Positions 61,020 through 64,000 of a stretch of DNA of 64,000 nt are shown here, piece after piece. Both the position numbers and the translations under genes were made by a program. The notes under the pieces are model-generated. The model saw only the letters and a list, made by a program, of their open reading frames with translations. It had not been told where the DNA came from and searched no databases. Source of the stretch: DATBJG01 sp963790545 (GTDB lineage Bacteria > Acidobacteriota > Vicinamibacteria > Vicinamibacterales > JAMQPK01). The stretch lies in NCBI GenBank assembly GCA_963790545.1, contig CAWBPA010000017.1:1054001-1118000 (forward strand), read 5' to 3'. Numbering within the stretch: the stretch's first letter is position 1; every line of letters starts with the position of its first letter.

Positions 61020-61610
61020 ATGCGCGAGCTGACCGCCGCTCTGGTGGCCACCGTTCTGCTGCAGACCGTCCTGGCCGCCGGGCAGGGCTCGTCTACGAGC
61101 TGGCTCGATCGGCCGCTTTCGAATTGGAACAAGGGTGGCGTGCCGGTCCCAACGGCGCCACGGCCGAGCGAGCCGCGAGCCACACTCATCGAACGCTGCA
61201 CGCTCGACGCCAGGCAGCCGACGCTCCCGTGGAACCATCTTGCCGCAGCCGGATGGGTGCCGTTCCTACATCAGGATCAACAGCTCACCCAGGCTGATAT
61301 CGAAATTGTGGACGGGATGAACGATGCCGACGGCATGTGCCGCCCCGGCACCTTCAACGTGTTCGTGTTCGTGGACGGCCGTTTCGCGGGAACGTTGTCG
61401 CCAGTGCCCATGACGTCGCGGCTCGACGGTTCCATCGGCGCCGTTCGAATTATCTCTGCGGACCTCATTACGGCTGAATTTGCGCGCTACCGGGTGCAAG
61501 ATCCGCTCTGCTGCCCTTCGTCCCGCGTCGCGGTTCGCTTTCGGATCGATCGGATGGGGCCGGACCCGGTCGTGACGCCGCTGGACATGAGAACCACAAG
61601 GGGCCAATAA
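61020..61610 (+). CDS. Secreted LppP/LprE-like protein
   Basis: 196 residues from ATG 61020. Signal peptide (LTAALVATVLLQTVLAAGQ). VDGMNDADGMCRPGTFNVFV, FVDGRFAGTLSPVPMTSRLDG and ARYRVQDPLCCPS follow the LppP/LprE lipoprotein-family pattern, with conserved Cys for disulfides. Function unknown; exported. Confidence 0.65.
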   Translation: MRELTAALVATVLLQTVLAAGQGSSTSWLDRPLSNWNKGGVPVPTAPRPSEPRATLIERCTLDARQPTLPWNHLAAAGWVPFLHQDQQLTQADIEIVDGMNDADGMCRPGTFNVFVFVDGRFAGTLSPVPMTSRLDGSIGAVRIISADLITAEFARYRVQDPLCCPSSRVAVRFRIDRMGPDPVVTPLDMRTTRGQ

Positions 61611-61754
61611 CCCCGAAAACTGCCAGCGATGATAGATTATGTCGGCCTTGGGCCTCCTCGTCGTGTCTGTGAGGTCCAGACGCAGGGTGCTGGACAGCCC
61701 AGCACCGTGAACTTGGACGTGAAACCCACAACTTAGAAGTTGAGGACATGGAAT

Positions 61755-62933
61755 ATGTTGAAGACGACCGCGGGCATCATGCTCCCGACAACCATTACCG
61801 GCTCATTGCCACGGCCGAGCTGGTATACCGAAAACCTGGGGACACGCTCGTTTCTCGACGCGATGGTCACCAGCCGGTTTCGTGAGCAATACGTCGATGC
61901 CCTGGCCGTGTATCTGCGGGAGCAAGAGCTTGCCGGACTCGACATCGTGACGGACGGCGATTGCCGCTTCGATCAGGACATCGGCGGCCAGAGCTGGACG
62001 AGCTATCCGCCACACCACATGGCAGGATTCGACACCCAGCATCCGAAGCTGGCCCGTGCGGGCGCGGGAGGGATTGGATTCCCGCGGGGGCATATTCTCC
62101 ACGACTACCTGGAAGCCCGGGTCATGCCTAAAATCGTCGGTCCGGTCGGACCAGGAGAGATGCAGTACGCCGAGCTCTGGAAGGCGGCGCAGCGGATGAC
62201 TCAAAAGCCGCTCAAGTTCGGGACCGTGACACCTGAGCTCGTTGCCTTTGCCGTTCAGGACGATCATTACAAGGACATCCCGTCGCGGATCATGGCAATC
62301 AGCGACGCCTTCAACGCGGAGCTCCACGATCTGGCTGATGCCGGCTGTCCGGTGATCCAGATGGAGGAACCACAGATTCATCTGCTCGCAGCGCGGGGGT
62401 ACGTGGACAAAGTGATCAATCCCGAATTCATGCTCAAGGTCTTCAACAATACGGTGAAGGGCCTGCGCGCCAAGACGGAAGTGTGGTGCCACACGTGCTG
62501 GGGAAATCCCTCGCAGCAACGGATGTTTGCCACGGTCCAGTCCTACAAGCCCGCGCTCGAGATCCTGAACCAGGTCGATGCCGACGTCCTGACGTTCGAG
62601 ACCAAGAGCTCGGGAGCGCAGGATCTTGAAGCGATTGGTCGCCAGATCACAGAAAAGAAAGTTGCGATCGGGGTCATCGACCACCACACCCTGCAGGTGG
62701 AATCACCGACAGAAGTGGCAGAGCTCGTCAGACTCGCTCTGAAACACATTCCCGCCGAACGGCTGGTGCTCTCGTCCGACTGCGGCATGGGCCGCGAGGG
62801 CATGAGCCGTCGGCATGCCTTTTACAAGATGGTAGCGCTCGTGCAGGGAACCAATATCGTGCGGAAGGAACTTGGCGTCCCGCTCGCAGAAAGTCTGGGC
62901 GCCGATCCGCGATTCTCTCTGATCCGGTCGTGA
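61755..62933 (+). CDS. MetE-like cobalamin-independent methionine synthase family enzyme
   Basis: 392 residues from ATG 61755. LPTTITGSLPRP, LDIVTDGDCRFDQD, GPVGPGEMQYAELW, MEEPQIHLLA, the zinc-ligand region CHTCWGN and SSDCGMGREGMSRR define the C-terminal barrel of MetE. The N-terminal half of true MetE is absent, as in core-MetE/MesD-type enzymes that use other methyl donors. It may act in methionine formation or in dealkylation of methylated substrates. It precedes a Gfo/Idh gene, suggesting a catabolic pathway. Confidence 0.78.
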   Translation: MLKTTAGIMLPTTITGSLPRPSWYTENLGTRSFLDAMVTSRFREQYVDALAVYLREQELAGLDIVTDGDCRFDQDIGGQSWTSYPPHHMAGFDTQHPKLARAGAGGIGFPRGHILHDYLEARVMPKIVGPVGPGEMQYAELWKAAQRMTQKPLKFGTVTPELVAFAVQDDHYKDIPSRIMAISDAFNAELHDLADAGCPVIQMEEPQIHLLAARGYVDKVINPEFMLKVFNNTVKGLRAKTEVWCHTCWGNPSQQRMFATVQSYKPALEILNQVDADVLTFETKSSGAQDLEAIGRQITEKKVAIGVIDHHTLQVESPTEVAELVRLALKHIPAERLVLSSDCGMGREGMSRRHAFYKMVALVQGTNIVRKELGVPLAESLGADPRFSLIRS

Positions 62934-62949
62934 TGGGTGGGCAGGTCGC

Positions 62950-62971
62950 CGGCGGGTCTTAAGACCCGCCG
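62950..62971. repeat. Perfect 22-bp REP-like palindrome (R10)
   Basis: CGGCGGGTCTT-AAGACCCGCCG with no spacer. Same CGGCGGGTCT arm as R4. Between the MetE-like gene and the Gfo/Idh gene. Confidence 0.85.
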
Positions 62972-62985
62972 ACCCAGGGTGTCCA

Positions 62986-64000
62986 ATGATGAAGGCAGCG
63001 ATCGTAGGCCTCGGCTGGTGGGGCAAGACCATCGTGGAGTCGGTTCAGACCGACAGCGATCTCATTCGTTTCGTCGCGGGGGCGACACGAACAACCTCAC
63101 CCGAACTGACCGCGTTTGCCGATTCACAGCACTTGCGGCTGGCACCGGGATTCGAGGCGCTCCTGGCTGATCCCGAGGTCGAAGCCATCGTCCTGGCCAC
63201 ACCGCATTCGTTGCACGCTCCTCAGGTGATTGCTGCTGCCCAGGCGGGTAAGCACGTGTTTTGTGAGAAGCCGTTCGCGCTGACCAAGGCCGATGCGGAA
63301 CGCGCAGCGGCAGCCACGCGCAAAGCCGGCGTCACGCTTGGCCTGGGCTACAATCGGCGATTTCACCCCGAAATGGTCAAGCTTCGCGAACGCATTCGCT
63401 CGGGTGGGCTCGGAACGATTCTGCATGTTGAAGCCACGATGACGTTTCCAAACGCGTTGATGCTGAAAGCCACCCAGTGGCGCGCACACCGGGACGAAAC
63501 ACCGTGCGGAGGGCTCACGCCCATGGGCGTGCACGCCATCGACGGCATGATCGACCTCTGTGGGCCCATCGATCAGGTGTACTGTCAGAGTTTCAGGCGA
63601 GTGGTCGAAGTGGACAGCGACGATACGACCTCGATGCTGTTCCGCATGAAGGGCGGGATGTCCGGATACCTTGGCACCATGACCGCGACCGGACCTGGCT
63701 TCAGCTTCCAGGTCTTCGGTTCGAACGGCTCAATCCGGCTGGAAGGCATGACTCACGTTGCCGGCGCGTCGTCGGAAGAGCGTCGCACGCGGCTGTTCGG
63801 GACTTGCAAGCACCAGCCCATCAAGGGGCCCGCGGAGGTGTGGGAGGCAGCGCGCCTCGACGTGACGCGTGCGTGCCTCGAGGCATTTGCCACCGCCGCG
63901 CGCGGCGGACCGGCCTTTCCGATTCCCGTCAGCGAGATGGTGCACGGCGCCGCAGTCACCGAGGCGGTGGTTCGCTCGGCGGGCACGGGTCGGGTGGAAA
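62986..64000 (+). CDS. Gfo/Idh/MocA-family oxidoreductase, 3' truncated by the window
   Basis: At least 338 residues, open to the edge. ATG 62986 (another at 62989). The Rossmann start AAIVGLGWWGKTIV, ATPHSLHAPQV, the EKP motif in FCEKPFAL and GYNRRFHPEM place it in the Gfo/Idh/MocA family of NAD(P)-dependent sugar or diol dehydrogenases; the short C-terminal region with GPIDQVYCQSFR and GGMSGYLGTM is of phthalate-dihydrodiol-dehydrogenase type. The substrate is unknown. A REP-like palindrome precedes it. Confidence 0.78.
   Translation, partial: MMKAAIVGLGWWGKTIVESVQTDSDLIRFVAGATRTTSPELTAFADSQHLRLAPGFEALLADPEVEAIVLATPHSLHAPQVIAAAQAGKHVFCEKPFALTKADAERAAAATRKAGVTLGLGYNRRFHPEMVKLRERIRSGGLGTILHVEATMTFPNALMLKATQWRAHRDETPCGGLTPMGVHAIDGMIDLCGPIDQVYCQSFRRVVEVDSDDTTSMLFRMKGGMSGYLGTMTATGPGFSFQVFGSNGSIRLEGMTHVAGASSEERRTRLFGTCKHQPIKGPAEVWEAARLDVTRACLEAFATAARGGPAFPIPVSEMVHGAAVTEAVVRSAGTGRVE

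Noticed and set aside
1..64000. rRNA or tRNA genes
   Set aside because: I scanned for rRNA-like blocks and tRNA-like T-loop/CCA ends and found none that I could support.

Overview
The window is a stretch of chromosome from a high-GC, Gram-negative bacterium. The gene set best fits an Acidobacteriota of the class Vicinamibacteria: secreted proteins beginning like PWGDPDLQGNYTNK, a Ser/Thr kinase with TolB-like propeller repeats, an ImuA-ImuB-DnaE2 mutasome, MacB-type ABC exporter parts with an NtrC/NtrY pair, and many lipoprotein or secreted hydrolases. This placement is inferred from gene content; no rRNA or tRNA was found to confirm it.

Layout. 1-14,290 is mostly a minus-strand run of small metabolic and detoxification genes, many with 1-4 bp stop/start overlaps: PLP-dependent Cys/Met lyase, hydrolases, Nudix, PlsC-like acyltransferase, AHL-lactonase-like MBL protein, PRTase, GNATs, macro domain, methyltransferase, RidA, SDR and GrpB. 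14,400-19,524 carries two secreted proteins and the Ser/Thr kinase on the plus strand. 19,635-25,549 is the imuA-imuB-dnaE2 damage-mutagenesis cassette, heavily invaded by repeats. 25,725-31,859 holds an MFS exporter, a NicO-like permease, DUF3891, a stand-alone MetH homocysteine domain, a CPXCG microprotein, a SurA/DsbA-like protein and an HhH protein. 32,374-38,686 contains both type IIA topoisomerase subunits flanking a pcm gene. 38,707-48,815 has peptidases (M28, M48, M15), a degenerate GGDEF protein, biotin-dependent carboxylase genes and a YjbQ-family protein. 48,845-52,066 is an ECF sigma/anti-sigma/membrane-protein operon divergent from a DAC-like (c-di-AMP cyclase-related) gene. 54,831-60,921 is an adaptor plus two ATPases with a sigma-54 regulator and histidine kinase. 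61,755-64,000 has a MetE-like enzyme and a Gfo/Idh oxidoreductase cut by the window edge.

Three signals are not explained by ordinary gene content. (1) About a dozen genes carry single-base frameshifts, and at least seven are an extra G/C at a GTAC tetramer (GGTAC/GTACC). This suggests a motif-linked systematic read error or a GTAC base modification rather than true pseudogenes; it also creates a false methyltransferase-macrodomain fusion. (2) Intergenic spaces are filled with arrays of short words with period 7-9. The word differs from site to site, and a left arm is commonly followed by its reverse complement. They resemble in style the heptameric STRR repeats known from cyanobacteria. (3) Interspersed palindromic and repeat elements have entered coding sequences, most strikingly dnaE2 (five insertions, one element read in two different frames), imuB (a perfect 26-bp inverted repeat) and pcm.
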